Below are positions 22,722 to 33,914 of a stretch of DNA of 64,000 nucleotides, piece after piece. The stretch lies in contig JAFEMH010000758.1 of assembly GCA_022495995.1 (NCBI GenBank), positions 558,001-622,000 of the forward strand, read 5' to 3'. The stretch's first letter is position 1; every line of letters begins with the position of its first letter. A program made the translations under genes and the position numbers. The DNA is from Adenophora triphylla var. japonica. Lineage: Eukaryota; Streptophyta; Magnoliopsida; Asterales; Campanulaceae. A model generated the notes under the pieces. That model had not been told where the DNA came from. It did no database searches and saw nothing but the letters and a program-made list of their open reading frames with translations.

Positions 22722-24151
22722 GTGTAAAATTAAGAGGCTTAAACTTGCGTCAAAATTAAAAGAGAGGTTTTCAAAAAAAAAAAATTGTAAATTCGAATTT
22801 TCTGTTCTCAGATGAAGCATATCTCGCGGCGAGATATCATATCTCGCGCGAGATATTGCTTCGGCAATCTGGTTGTTTTCTGGTTTCTCCCGTTTATCTC
22901 ATAGTCCAAGACGAGAGCCGAACATGCAAGGGGGATCCCAGAATTCATTATCTGCAGAGTTCCCGCATCTTAAGGCCTCCCTTAAGGTGTAGAACTCGAA
23001 CCTTCGTTTCCTTTAAATAATTGATTATTATTTATAAACTGCGTGTGATTGGGTTTTATTTAATTAAAGTCCGGTCCATTGGGGATTCGGGAGTTGTAAA
23101 TTGAATTATTTATCTCTCTTTCTCTCTCTTTATGTGGAACTACGACGGCCTGAGTCTTCCTAATTTGGGAGAAACGTAGGCAACCACTTGGTGCGGCCAC
23201 TATCTGTTTTCCTTTTGATTTTCAAAAAAAAACTCTCTATTTTATCTATCACCTAGATTGACTATCACACACGCGCACTCATTTATATCTGTCATTGCAC
23301 TGCATACCCTCTATAAACCCGGGACCCACACTAAGGATGGATGACGGTAACCACCTAGTCGCCGGTCTCTCCAAAGTTGGATCATCCCACTCCGCGTATT
23401 CAATCCACCTAGATTGTCATATCGCGGGGAGCCTAGCCTTCCAGCCCTGCATCGCCACATATCATGTAGTTTGTCTTTCTAAGAACACTCCGTGACCGGT
23501 CGGTTTTGACTTGGTAATCTTTCTTGTCTTTGACCAAAATAAAGTTAATGTAAAATTGACAATCGAGAAAGGATTCGGAAAAGTCCCTTCGGAAAAAGAA
23601 AAAGTCCCTTCGGAAACGTCCCTTCGGAATGACCCTTTCGAAAGTCCCTTTAAAGAAAAAAAAAATCCTTCTTGAAAAAATGATTTTACATTGGCTTTAT
23701 TTTACAAAGAATGGTCAATTACCGAGTCCCTAGGTTTGGTTTGAGTTACGTATACCTGCAAGATTTACCTAGGATGCTAGATAGAAAACGGATCCTTTTC
23801 CGTCCGACCATGAATCTAGGAAATCAAATGAGGAAAAATCCATCTCTCCGAATGGTTATCTCGTGCGAGGTTACCTAGTCTCGCGCGAGATATTATTTGC
23901 AGAATCTGTGTTTGTAATTGATGATCGATGTGCGCTCCCTCCTTGAGTCAAAACTCCGTCTCTAATAAAAATAAAAACTTCAAAAAAAAATCACTCGTGA
24001 GGTAATTTTAACCATCATCCTTTTCTCCATCTAGGATCGTTTGGGGCTAATATTCGAAAAGGCGTCTCGTCGAGATATCTCTAGTTCATCTCTAAGGTCG
24101 TCAAGCTCCCTTGCCTCTCCAACGGTAGCATCTCAATTTCTTTCCGACACG

Positions 24152-25390
24152 ATGAATTCCGAAGCACTCAAGAAGGAAATTGAGGATCAAAGGATTCGAT
24201 ATGAAGAAATGCTACAAGCCCAAGCCGATGAAATGGAGGCCCGATTAGAACTTGAAAGAAGAATCCAAGCCGGGGAAATGAAAGCCATGGTTGACGAACT
24301 CCAAGCCATGAAACTACAATTGGCCGAATTAAGCTCAGAGAAGAAAGAGAATGGGACCTCTTCCGATGATGAGGAATCATACACCAAAAAGGCTAAGAAC
24401 CGTCGCCAAAGCAAGAGCAAGAAAAAGAGATACAAGTCTAGCTCGTCATCTTCCTCCTCTGACAATGAGAGTTATGCTTCCAAGAAAGAAAGCAAGAAAG
24501 AAAGCAAGGACGAACCCCTTACCATGGCAATGCTAGAAAAGAAACTTGCATCCCTCGATGTGAGTAAGGGAGCCTCACTCTCTATTGACTACGACACCCT
24601 TCGTCAATCCATGTCAAAGCTTCCTAGAAAGTACAAGACACCCGACATTGCAAAATTCAATGGTTCTACTTGCCCTAAAGCTCATTTGGAAACCTACTCT
24701 TGGGCCATGCTACCTATGGGTGTCGATGACAACTTGCTAGTTCAATGCTTCCCTCAAACCCTTGATGGTGCCGCTAGAGATTGGTACATGACTCTTCCAC
24801 TCTCCACAAGGCTTGATTGGCCACTCGCCAGTCGTGCCTTCCAAGAACAATTTGAGGACAACACTACCTACCGCACTACTAGAAGGGACCTCGAGCAAAC
24901 TAAGCAACAACAAAATGAGTCATTCGCAGACTTTGTCAAAAGATGGAGGACCAAACTGACTGAAATCGTTGATAGGCCAAGCCTAGACGAACAAATTCAT
25001 ATCCTACTTCAATGTCTCCGCGAAGAGTACCAAGAGAAGCTTGCCGGCAATTACTTCCCTAGTTTCGTCGAACTCCATAAATCGGGCCTTAGAATCGATG
25101 AATTGATCCGTCTTAGAAAGAATTCAGAAAAGGAGAATTGTCCAACAAAGGGGAGCACCGGTCGTACCTATCATGATTTTGGTGGGGCTACTCTTAAGGA
25201 AATGTTCGATGATCTAGTAGGCCAAGGAAAACTGAAGCCGATGGAAGACTATCATCCTAAGAAAATGAGAGAAGATTGGGACCACGACAAATTTTGCGAT
25301 TACCATCAGTTTAGTGGTCATGACACCAACAATTGCTACAATTTGAGGGATGCCATCCAAGACTTATATGAAGCCGGCAAGATCAACTGA
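24152..25390 (+). CDS. Gag protein of the Tat/Ogre-type element
   Basis: Capsid/nucleocapsid precursor. The first ATG in the frame is 24152 (MNSEALKKEIEDQRIRYEEM). The frame is open from a TAG at 24032, so a non-ATG or spliced start up to 37 codons earlier is possible. The N-terminal ~75 residues form a coiled coil, followed by a Ser/Lys-rich linker (KSKKKRYKSSSSSSSSDNES). The retrotransposon gag domain includes LDGAARDWYMTLP and NESFADFVKRWRTKL. The protein ends with a knuckle-like CDYHQFSGHDTNNC. It is intact, with normal length for gag alone. A stop at 25388 precedes non-coding DNA instead of protease and RT. Confidence 0.88.
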   Translation: MNSEALKKEIEDQRIRYEEMLQAQADEMEARLELERRIQAGEMKAMVDELQAMKLQLAELSSEKKENGTSSDDEESYTKKAKNRRQSKSKKKRYKSSSSSSSSDNESYASKKESKKESKDEPLTMAMLEKKLASLDVSKGASLSIDYDTLRQSMSKLPRKYKTPDIAKFNGSTCPKAHLETYSWAMLPMGVDDNLLVQCFPQTLDGAARDWYMTLPLSTRLDWPLASRAFQEQFEDNTTYRTTRRDLEQTKQQQNESFADFVKRWRTKLTEIVDRPSLDEQIHILLQCLREEYQEKLAGNYFPSFVELHKSGLRIDELIRLRKNSEKENCPTKGSTGRTYHDFGGATLKEMFDDLVGQGKLKPMEDYHPKKMREDWDHDKFCDYHQFSGHDTNNCYNLRDAIQDLYEAGKIN

Positions 25391-27340
25391 AGCATCACCA
25401 CCTTGGGGCTCCGATTGTCCTCTCCCTTTTTCCTTTGAAAAAAAAAAGCATAGATTAGGTAAACTTCCTAGTATGTTCTCGAAGAGTCGTTCTGTCATTC
25501 TAGTCCATCTCTATCCTCTCTAGTTTGTGTCAAGTGAACTATCGAGTCTATTTCGAATTTCCTTATCAATAAAAGTTATCTCTTTATCCTAAACACTTTC
25601 CCAAGAGTTGTTTTTCTTTATGAATATCATTTGATCTATGTTGAATAGTGGACACTCATTCCTTAAATCATCACGAAAAATAGAAACTTCTAAACAAGTT
25701 TGAAATGAAAACTATCCTTAGAAGGCTTAAGGCTAAACATTACTCATGTTGAAAGTCGAAGATCAACAAACGAAGGAAGCCAAAGGCGCTGCTATCAACA
25801 TTCATCCCAAGAAGAGTGGGGCTACTCAATTCAAGGCTTTGAGAGTACAAAAATAAATAAAAAGCTCGCTAGGATGAAACTCCTCAAATCGTCCTAGGCA
25901 AAAAATAGAGCATCAAGAAAAAAAAAAAAAAAAAAAAAAAAAAGAGAGAAGAAAAACTCTCAAGCCTTCATCGCCCCACAACGAAGATGGGATTTCAACA
26001 AAGGCAAGAAGGACTCTCCCACAAAGAAGAGGAGTCAAGTGATACCAACGAAGAAAAGAGGATCCCTCAACATCCTCTTACAATGAAGCTTGAACAGCAG
26101 CACAGATGAAGAAGACTTTCAACATCAATCCATAAAGAAAAATGTTTAGCCTTAAGTCATGCTAACGATTGACTTTCTTTTCAAACTCGTTAAAAAATTT
26201 CTAGATAATGCAAGGTCCATTAAAAGTAGAACAACTTTTCTAGATCTTTGAGTCATATAGCGTTCTTTGTTGAGTCTAGGGGCTTCCTCTTAGCCATTCT
26301 CATACACACTCTTGAAATCCAAGCAGCAAAACTGGGGCTTCCTAACCTTTCCTCCCCCAGTCAATCTCTACTCAAACTCTCAAGAGTAATCAAATCTGCA
26401 TTAGGGGCTTTCCTCTTCGTTTCTCACTATCATCATTAGAGAATACACTCCCCAAAAGAGTCAATGCTTGGATCACCTTCCAAAAAAAATAGAGTCCGTC
26501 TCTCCTCAACTAAACTTGAGATCTCATCTTTCTCCTTAATGAGATTCTTCCAACTAAGTTCTCTTCGAGTACACATACTTTTCAAAAAAAATGGCTCGCT
26601 AGGTTGAAAACTCGTAAAGAGCGGCCTAGGCAAAAGTTAGAGCACAAAAACAAAAGACGCAAAAGAGATGCCCGCTAGATTGAAAACCCGAAAGGGCGGT
26701 CTAGGCAAAAACCAGGGTGCGTCACTAAGAAAAAAAAAATTCAAAGGGAAAAAGGAGGGGATCCTTCTTCAATTCACGCAGCCTCACAAGCCTGTTCGCA
26801 AAGTCATCTACATCATACAAAAAGTCTTGGGGCTTGGTGTCAAGAGAAGCCTTTGGAAAATACGTGCTTTGGGCAGCATCAGTTCTACATAGCAAAAGCC
26901 ATTGGAGTGGTTTAGACTTTGTTCAGTCAATGATCATCACATGAGAAACTTGGGGCTTGACGACGAAAAAGTCCTACGACAACAAAAAATCCTTGAAGTA
27001 TCCTGAACCTTAGCGTTGAACTTGGGTTATCTCAACGGAATCCTATTAGACGATTGTCTCATTCGATCTTTAGATGGACCTCACGAGCTGGTCTTCTAAA
27101 CCAAAATATAAATCACAAACGATTTTCAATTCTCACATAATAGAACTCATTCTCCCCGCTGATCCTTGGAGTCGGGTGCACATTGATAGTCTTGAACAAA
27201 CAAATGCTTAAGTAAATACATGTTGTTATGCAAATACTTTCACTAACCCTCTTGCAGGAATTAAAATGCGCAAGGCACGTCAAGTGCCTACTTTCAAAAA
27301 ATTAGATCAAACATGTTGAGTGTTTGGATTCCATCTACCT
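25391..27340. other. Non-coding interior of the Tat-type element
   Basis: No pol domain is visible on either strand. An A26 run is at about 25918-25943. Two similar ~50-bp segments (GCTCGCTAGG...AAACTC...CCTAGGCAAAAA) occur near 25860 and 26590, with a third near 26670. Short frames here are not supported as genes. Confidence 0.7.
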
Positions 27341-27364
27341 CCCCATATGTCAATGTATCCAATT

Positions 27365-28215
27365 AAGTGCGTCGAGCATCTCTTCAAGCGTCAAGCATCC
27401 ATTGCGTCAAGCAACCATCGCGTCAAGCAACCATCGCGTCAAGCATCCATCACGTCAAGTGCCATGCGTCAAGCATACTCAACAAAAAAAGCCCGATTCA
27501 GCGCCCTTACAGGTGGATCGTCAACAGTTAGGTGTGTCAAACATCTAAGATGCGTCAAGCATCTAGGGTCAGTATGTCGAATACTTACCTTATCAAAAGC
27601 CCGATTCAACGCCCAAACAGGTGGATCGTCAACAGTTAGGTGTGTCAAACATCTAAGATGCGTCAAGCATCTAGGGTCAGTATGTCGAATACTTACCTTA
27701 TCAAAAGCCCGATTCAACGCCCAAACAGGTGGATCGTCATCAAATAGATGTGTCAAGCATCTAGGGTCAGTAGGTCAAATACTTACCTTAACAAAAGCCC
27801 GATTCAACGCCCAAACAGGTGGATCGTCACCAAGTAGGTGTGTCAAGCATCTACAAGTAGTATGTCGAGTACTACTCAACAAAAGCCCGGTCTTGAATCG
27901 CCAGGATCGTCACCAAGTAGGTGTGTCAAGCATCTACAAGTAGTATGTCGAGTACTACTTAACAAAAAGCTCGGTCTTGAATAGCCAGGATCGTCACCAA
28001 GTAGGTGTGTCAAGCATCTACAAGTAGTATGTCGAGTACTACTTAACAAAAAGCTCGGTCTTGAATAGCCAGGATCGTCACCAAGTAGGTGTGTCAAGCA
28101 TCTACAAGTAGTATGTCGAGTACTACTTAACAAAAAGCTCGGTCTTGAATCGCCAGGATCGTCACCTCAACAAAAGCTCGGTCCCGAACCGCCAGGATCG
28201 TCACCTCACTTCCAC
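27365..28215. repeat. Tandem repeats in the 3' part of the Tat-type element
   Basis: The stretch 27365-27480 holds 16-17-bp units GCGTCAAGCA[T/A]CC. From 27491 larger units begin with GCCCGATTC or GCTCGGTC, with starts at about 27491, 27599, 27707, 27797, 27885, 27969, 28053, 28137 and 28176. Periods are therefore 108, 108, 90, 88, 84, 84, 84 and 39 bp. Arrays next to the 3' LTR are common in Tat/Ogre elements and can seed satellites. Confidence 0.9.
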
Positions 28216-28484
28216 AAAAGACAGGTATATTCAGAATTGGGTCATGATTTGATTCCTCAGTATGGATTTGCCTTTTCAAAAATAAAATCTCCTCGATTTT
28301 CAAAAAATGATTTTCAAAATACCTAAAGCAGCCTTTTCGTGTTTTGGAGTCGAACTACGTTTTGGTCTGATTCTCCGATAGAGATACGTAGGCAGCCGTG
28401 CGGCACGACCATCCCAAAGTTCAGAATGATGTCTTTTCTATCGACGACACTTCTTCTTTCATAAGACCTGTCGCCGAGGGGCTC

Positions 28485-29550
28485 TGTAGACACCCCATTC
28501 TGAACTCATAATTACATGATTACACTACTCTTTATCTCTCTTTTATGTTTTGATGAAAGCATATCAGTTTCGTCATGTTTCGTTAAGTTTCTAACTAACC
28601 TCGTTAGTTTTGGACCTAACTGACTAACGGAACAACTGAAGAGGACAAAATAGTCATCAGACTAGTTATCTCGCACGAGATATCCTATCTCGCGCGAGAT
28701 ATCCCCTCGACAGGATGTGCAGAAATCACTCTCCTTCTCCGTTTCAAACTCTCTTTTTGGATAAAACCTTATCAATTCGGGTATCCAATCGTAACCGAGT
28801 TCGGAACCTTCCTAGGGATTTTACCTCTCCACCTTCACCTCTCCAACCTCCTATAAATACCGGATGACTTTCGGTGTTTCTGAGGTCGACAATTCTGATC
28901 CTTGATCAAGAAAACACACAACACACACATTTTGTTGGTTTCTCTCCCTGAAAGATTCCTACAAAATCACCACCTAAATTACCTAAAGTTTGTTCATCAA
29001 CCTTGTTGATAACAAACATCGAAGCCCGAATCAAAGGACCAAGGCGAAGCTGTGTCCGCATCAAGATCCAAGTCAAGGATCGAGGCGAAGCTCTGTCCGT
29101 ATGAAGTTTCAACTCTAAACTTGAGTCGAAACTCTGTCTGAATCCCTTCTCGAACAAAAGGTAATCATCCTTTAACTTTCGTTTCTCTTCTCAATCCCTC
29201 TATTGATTTTAGAGTAGTGTAATCCCATCAAAAGGATTAGCCTAGAGTCCCTTCAGTCAATGAAGGCGATCTCGAAGCATACAATCCGACATTCCTAATC
29301 AAGAAATTGATTAGGGTTTACTTGTTTTATTTAATTATCTTTTTTATTAAAAAGATTGAAAACCTCTCTTTTCTTTAGCAAGACCGATCTCCGGATTGGG
29401 TGAAATGGATGCCTTCTAAACCTACCCATTTCATAACCTAAGCCCCGAACCCCAAATCTCTTTCAAAATGGTTTTCCTATGTTTCCAATCGAATAATATA
29501 GGTGGCGACTCAAAAAGATGAAAAGATTGAAATTTTCTCACAACGCTACA
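28485..29550 (+). repeat. 3' LTR of the Tat-type element
   Basis: 1066 bp, TGTAGACACCCC...CAACGCTACA, preceded by the purine-rich GCCGAGGGGCTC. It is nearly identical to the 5' LTR. Confidence 0.92.
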
Positions 29551-29555
29551 CATTG

Positions 29556-29935
29556 CGACGTAAAATTATTGTCATTACAACGTAAAATAAACAACAAAGA
29601 TCAACTCGACGATATCTTTACAACGCTGCTTTAGCAATCTCAGCTTTATGGAATTATGTCCATGATTGGACTCTTATATCGGCCATCCATCTTGCGAATA
29701 CATGTTAGACATATACCAAATCACGATCATATATTATTTTTCTTATTTTAATAGTTTCCTTATTATTATAATTTCTTATTGTTTTGTAATTATATATTTC
29801 CTTAATTAGTGATTTTTAAGTTGTATATATATTTATAAAATGTTAATAATAAAACTTAAGTTATTCATATCAATTCTCTGTCTTTCATATGTGTGAATTG
29901 AATTCGTGTAACCATCATTTATTCTATTACCGACA
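29556..29935 (+). mobile_element. Remnant and LTR end of the older Copia element
   Basis: After the target duplication the host repeat CATTGCGACGTAAAATT continues. AT-rich LTR-like sequence then ends CATCATTTATTCTATTA, matching the LTR end near 20911. A start at TGTTAGACATATACC (about 29703) is possible but unproven. Confidence 0.5.
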
Positions 29936-30065
29936 ACAACGCCTACGTAGATCTTTCCCCTCTCTCTCCAGCCTTCTCTACCCTTCTCTACCCCATGCAA
30001 TGATTATAGCAAAGTGTTCTTACCAGTCATTTTTGGAATGTAAAGCTATTTCTCATTTTTTTTAG

Positions 30066-30905
30066 TGTCGGAGTTGATCGTGTTCTTAGTAGTTTAGTTG
30101 ATAACTGAGAACTTACTGATAAGTTGTTTGGTCACCGAAGTTAGTGGTCGCCTGAGTTGATCATGTTATTAGTAGTCTAGTTGACAACTGAGAACTTGCT
30201 GATAAGTTCTCAGTTGTTTGGTTGCCGGAGTTGGTGATTGTCGGAGTTGAATCGTGTTCTTAGTAGTTTAGTTGAAAATTGAGAACTTACTAATAAGTTA
30301 AGTTCTCAGTTGTTTGGTCGCTGGATAAGTCACCGACGTTGTTCGTGTTCTTAGTTGTTTAGTTGACAACTAAGAACTTACTGATAAGTTCTCAGTTGTT
30401 TAGTCGTCGGAGTTGGTGATCGCCGGGGCTAATCATGTTCTTAGTAGTTTAGTTGAGAATTGAGAACTTTCTGATAAGTTAAGTTCTCAGTTGTTTGGTC
30501 ACCAAAGAGGTCGTGGGGAGTTGGTGGTCGCCGGAGTTGATCGTGTTCTTAGTAGTTTCGTTGACAACTTAGAACTTACTGATAAATTCCCAGTTGTTTA
30601 GTCGCCGGAGTTGGTGATCGTCGGAGTTGATCGTGTTCTTAGTAGTTTAGTTGACAACTGAAAACTTACTGATAAGTTAAGTTATCAGTTGTTTGGTCGC
30701 CGGAGAGGTAGCCGAAGTTGGTGGTCGCCGGAGTTGATCATGTTCTTCGTAGTTTAGTTGACAACTAAGAAATTACTAATAAGTTAAGTTCTCAATTGTT
30801 TGGTAGTCGGAGTTGGTGGTCATCGGAGTTGATCGTGTTCTTAGTAGTTTAGTTGACAACTGAGGACTTACTGATAAGTTAAGTTCTCAGTTGTTCGGTC
30901 GCCGG
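30066..30905. repeat. Minisatellite of hairpin-bearing units
   Basis: Nine units of about 81-107 bp start GTCGGAGTTGATCGTGTTCTT (at about 30066, 30147, 30240, 30331, 30421, 30528, 30619, 30724 and 30821). Most contain the inverted pair ACAACTGAGAACTT...AAGTTCTCAGTTGT, so each unit can fold on itself. Confidence 0.9.
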
Positions 30906-30911
30906 CGTTAC

Positions 30912-31075
30912 AAAAAAAAAAAAAGTCGACGGAGTTGATGGTTGTCGGAGTTGTTGACCGGAGAAGATGGGGAGGGGTGACCTAAGGTGATGATGGTCGG
31001 AGAGAAAGTAAATTGATAAAGAGGGTGGAATTAGCAAAATAATGGGAGGATGAACTTAGTAAAATAATTGAAGGG
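30912..31075. repeat. Duplicated block copy A, left part
   Basis: GTCGACGGAGTTGATGGTTG... is about 95% like 35668-35800 (copy B). Copy A is interrupted here by a Gypsy element and continues at 33915-34840. Confidence 0.85.
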
Positions 31076-31566
31076 TGACGTAGCACGGAAGCACGATAGA
31101 TTTCGTGATTAGCGCACTAATCACAAGAACCCTTCAAGCGAAGGATCCTCAAACACAATACTGGAATCCACCAGCGATAATCTGGAATCCACCAGGAATT
31201 AAGAGAAAAACTCTTCAAAATCAATTAATCAAAATCTAAATAAAACATGTCTCCATATTGTTTAAATACTCCCCAAACCCTAAGAAACAAATAATAAATC
31301 AAATGTCTAAAATACCCCAAGCTTGAATACCAAATACTCAGTAATCGGAACAAAAAAAACGTAAATAAGGAATGCAAGGACGATGTGAGGCGCCCGCCTG
31401 AAGACCAGTCACCAAGGCCAATACCCTTCCACCTTGAGGCGCCCGCATGGTTGTTGTTGAAGCGTCCGCCTCGTCACCAGAAACTCCTCCTCCGTTGAAT
31501 CCTCTTGGGGCGCCCGCCTGGTGCATTATGGGGCGGCCGCCTGGGAACTCAGCATCTCCTGAATCA
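31076..31566 (-). repeat. 3' LTR of the gag-protease Gypsy element
   Basis: Contains the GC-rich motif GGCGCCCGCCT and variants (about 31389-31550). About 9 substitutions separate it from the other LTR. Confidence 0.88.
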
Positions 31567-31757
31567 GTCTCCTCCACTTCCAAAGAACTCGACCCCGAGT
31601 TCACATCATCCCCAACTGCGAAAGATTTCTTCCGCTTCCTTTTGCCAGCAGCAACCTTGTTATTCAACCCTGTAACCTGTAGCTTAGCTTTGATAGTTTT
31701 CTTGATGGCTTGCACATCCTTGACCCTAATTTCAGTAGAAGGATTCACTTTCTCGTT

Positions 31758-32641
31758 CTATATAAGCATCACGATCGGCTCCCCTTTCTCAACCTGTTTT
31801 TCAAAACGCAGTACAGGAGCTATATCAATCTTATGTTTATCCCAAGTGAACATAAGCACATTATCCCTTCCCCGATACGTAATGTCATGGTCATACTGCC
31901 AAGGGCGACCAAGAAATATATGACAGATGTCCATATTCAGAACGTCACAAACAACCACTTCTTTATAATACTTGCCAATGGAAATAGGGACCCTGCAAGT
32001 CTGTGATACCCTGAGTTATGAACCCTTATTCACCCACCCCAAGCTATAAGGTTCCTCATAGAGTTCAGTCTTTAATCCTAAATATCCAACCAACTTCTGT
32101 GACACAATATTTTCAGTACAGCCAATATCAACAATCAAATTACATACCTTATTCTTGGATGTAACAAAGGTGCTCGCAGCAGATTCTTCCGTTGGCCCTA
32201 GTCCTTGGAAGAAAGTAACATCTGTTGAAGCACGCACCCGACCCTCTCACCGGACTCCTCTTCCGCAAGCTCAAATCCTTCATACTCATTGACCTCGGGC
32301 TCCTCCTCCTCTTACTCATGCAAAACTGCAGCAGTTCTCCGGGTGGGGCAAACATTCGATCTGTGGCCATATCCCTGACAATGATAACACTTATCCCCTG
32401 CTGGCTTGGCGTAAGGATTTGCTGCTTTCTGTGCCGGAGCCTTGTTCACTGCGCTGCTACTAGCATTGGTCGTACTCTTGGCTTGCGGAGCTGGGTCGTT
32501 ATCAGTTACTTCTTCAGAAATACCCTGCTGAGGAAAATTGCGAAAAGGAGTAAAATCCTTCGCGCTCGTCTTCTCTATAAGCTCAGCCTTCAACGCTAGA
32601 GTGGTAGCATCTGTCAGAGTCCACGCCTGATGCAAACCCAT
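31758..32641 (-). pseudogene. Gypsy nucleocapsid and protease remnant
   Basis: Continues the gag frame after an in-frame TAG at about 32645. It holds a knuckle CYHCQGYGHRSNVC, then after a frameshift the aspartic protease region LIVDIGCTENIVS with a downstream ILGRPW-like block (IFLGRPWQYDHDITYRG). The catalytic triplet reads Asp-Ile-Gly instead of Asp-Ser/Thr-Gly, which should inactivate it. The frame ends at 31758 and runs into non-coding sequence and the LTR. Confidence 0.8.
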
Positions 32642-32647
32642 CTTCTC

Positions 32648-33355
32648 CTATATAGAACCCTTCAACCCATTGATGTAACGAGCAATCCTCTGATCCTCGG
32701 TCTCCTCAACCCTAACCCGCGCAGTGTACCTCTGAAATTCCGTCGTGTACTCATCAACTGTCCTCTTACCCTGCACACAATTGAGGTATAATCTGTATAA
32801 GGTCTGTTCATAATCTGCTGGTAAGAATCGTTCCGAAATCAACTGCTTCATACGCCTCCAGGTTTTGATTGGCCCCTTCCCTTGTCGTCGCCTCTGCGCA
32901 ACAAGCTTCTCCCACCAAACCGCAACAGTGCTCTTCAATCTGATCGCCACCATCTTGACCTGTTTGTTCGTAGGCACCTCCATAACCTCGAAGAAACGAT
33001 CAACATCATTCTGCCAATCAAAAAAATCTTCAATTCCCATAGTTCCATAAAATAATGGAATATCCGCCTTAATCCGATAATCTTGGCGATGCCGATTTCC
33101 ACCCCGTTCCGATTCATCACTATCAACCTCAACCTCGGACTCGGAACTAGGATCCTCTTCATCATTATTCTCGCCCCTCCTAGGGCGTCGACCCTGTTCA
33201 ATACCCCTGTCTCTCTCGCCACCACGATTACGATTAGCACGAGCGTTTGTGCCCCGTTGAGCATCCACGAACGCCTCCATCTGCATTGACATCGCATCCA
33301 TGGCAGTGGTTAATCGATCGAACTCCTCCCTTGTTACTTGGTCCCCCATAACCAA
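32648..33355 (-). pseudogene. Gypsy gag (capsid part)
   Basis: 235 residues from [15 protein letters not shown]. An Arg/Glu-rich linker follows ([19 protein letters not shown]), then the retrotransposon gag fold with [15 protein letters not shown] and [20 protein letters not shown] after INGLKGSI separates it from the knuckle region in the same frame; one base change would explain it. The start is the first Met after the primer site. Confidence 0.85.
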
Positions 33356-33396
33356 TCAGTGATGAAAAGACAGGTTAAGCCTGCTCTGATACCAAC

Positions 33397-33909
33397 TGAC
33401 GCAGCAAGGAAGCACGATAGATTTCGTGATTAGCGCACTAATCACAAGAACCCTTCAAGCGAAGGATCCTCAAACACAATACTGGAATCCACCAGCGATA
33501 ATCTGGAATCCACCAGGAATTAAGAGAAAAACTCTTCAAAATCAATTAATCAAAAGCTAAATAAAACATGTCTCCATATTGTTTAAATACTCCCCAAACC
33601 CTAAGAAACAAATAATAAATCAAATGTCTAAAATACCCCAAGCTTGAATACCAAATACTCAGTAATCGGAACAAAAAAAACGTATATAAGGAATGCAAGG
33701 ACGATGCGAGGCGCCCGCCTGGCTAGGGCCAGGCGCCCGCCTAAAGACCAGTCGCCAAGGCCAATACCCTTCCACCTTGAGGCGCCCGCATGGTTGTTGT
33801 TGAAGCGTCCGCCTCGTCACCAGAAACTCCTCCTCCGTTGAATCCCCTTGGGGCGCCCGCCTGGTGCATTATGGGGCGGCCGCCTGGGAACTCAGCATCT
33901 CCTGCATCA
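33397..33909 (-). repeat. 5' LTR of the gag-protease Gypsy element
   Basis: 513 bp; on the plus strand it begins TGACGCAGCAAGG and ends CCTGCATCA. It carries one more GGCGCCCGCCT unit than the other LTR. Confidence 0.88.
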
Positions 33910-33914
33910 AAGGG

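Larger units (their letters stand above)
21635..29550 (+). mobile_element. Tat/Ogre-type Gypsy element with gag only (TR-GAG-like)
   Basis: 7.9 kb with LTRs of 1068 and 1066 bp, flanked by the 5-bp duplication CATTG (21630-21634 and 29551-29555). It contains a primer site, one gag ORF, about 3 kb of non-coding sequence with tandem repeats, and a purine tract before the 3' LTR. No protease, RT, RNase H or integrase is present, so it would need enzymes from a relative. Structurally it fits the terminal-repeat-with-GAG class of non-autonomous plant elements. Confidence 0.9.
31076..33909 (-). mobile_element. Small Gypsy element with gag and protease only
   Basis: 2.8 kb, coding on the minus strand, with target duplication AAGGG on both sides (31071-31075 and 33910-33914). 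LTRs are 31076-31566 (491 bp) and 33397-33909 (513 bp); the 22-bp difference is one extra GGCGCCCGCCT unit. The minus-strand primer site TGGTATCAGAGC is at 33383-33394, two bases from the 5' LTR. RT, RNase H and integrase are missing, so it is non-autonomous. The gag and flap blocks suggest a chromovirus-type relative. Confidence 0.9.

Noticed and set aside
27365..28215. Regular direct repeats that could be read as a CRISPR array
   Set aside because: The intervening sequences are homologous to each other, unit lengths vary from 39 to 108 bp, and the array lies inside a plant LTR element.
28906..29157. Minus-strand frame repeated at 22058-22309
   Set aside because: It is duplicated with the LTRs of the Tat-type element and shows no domain.
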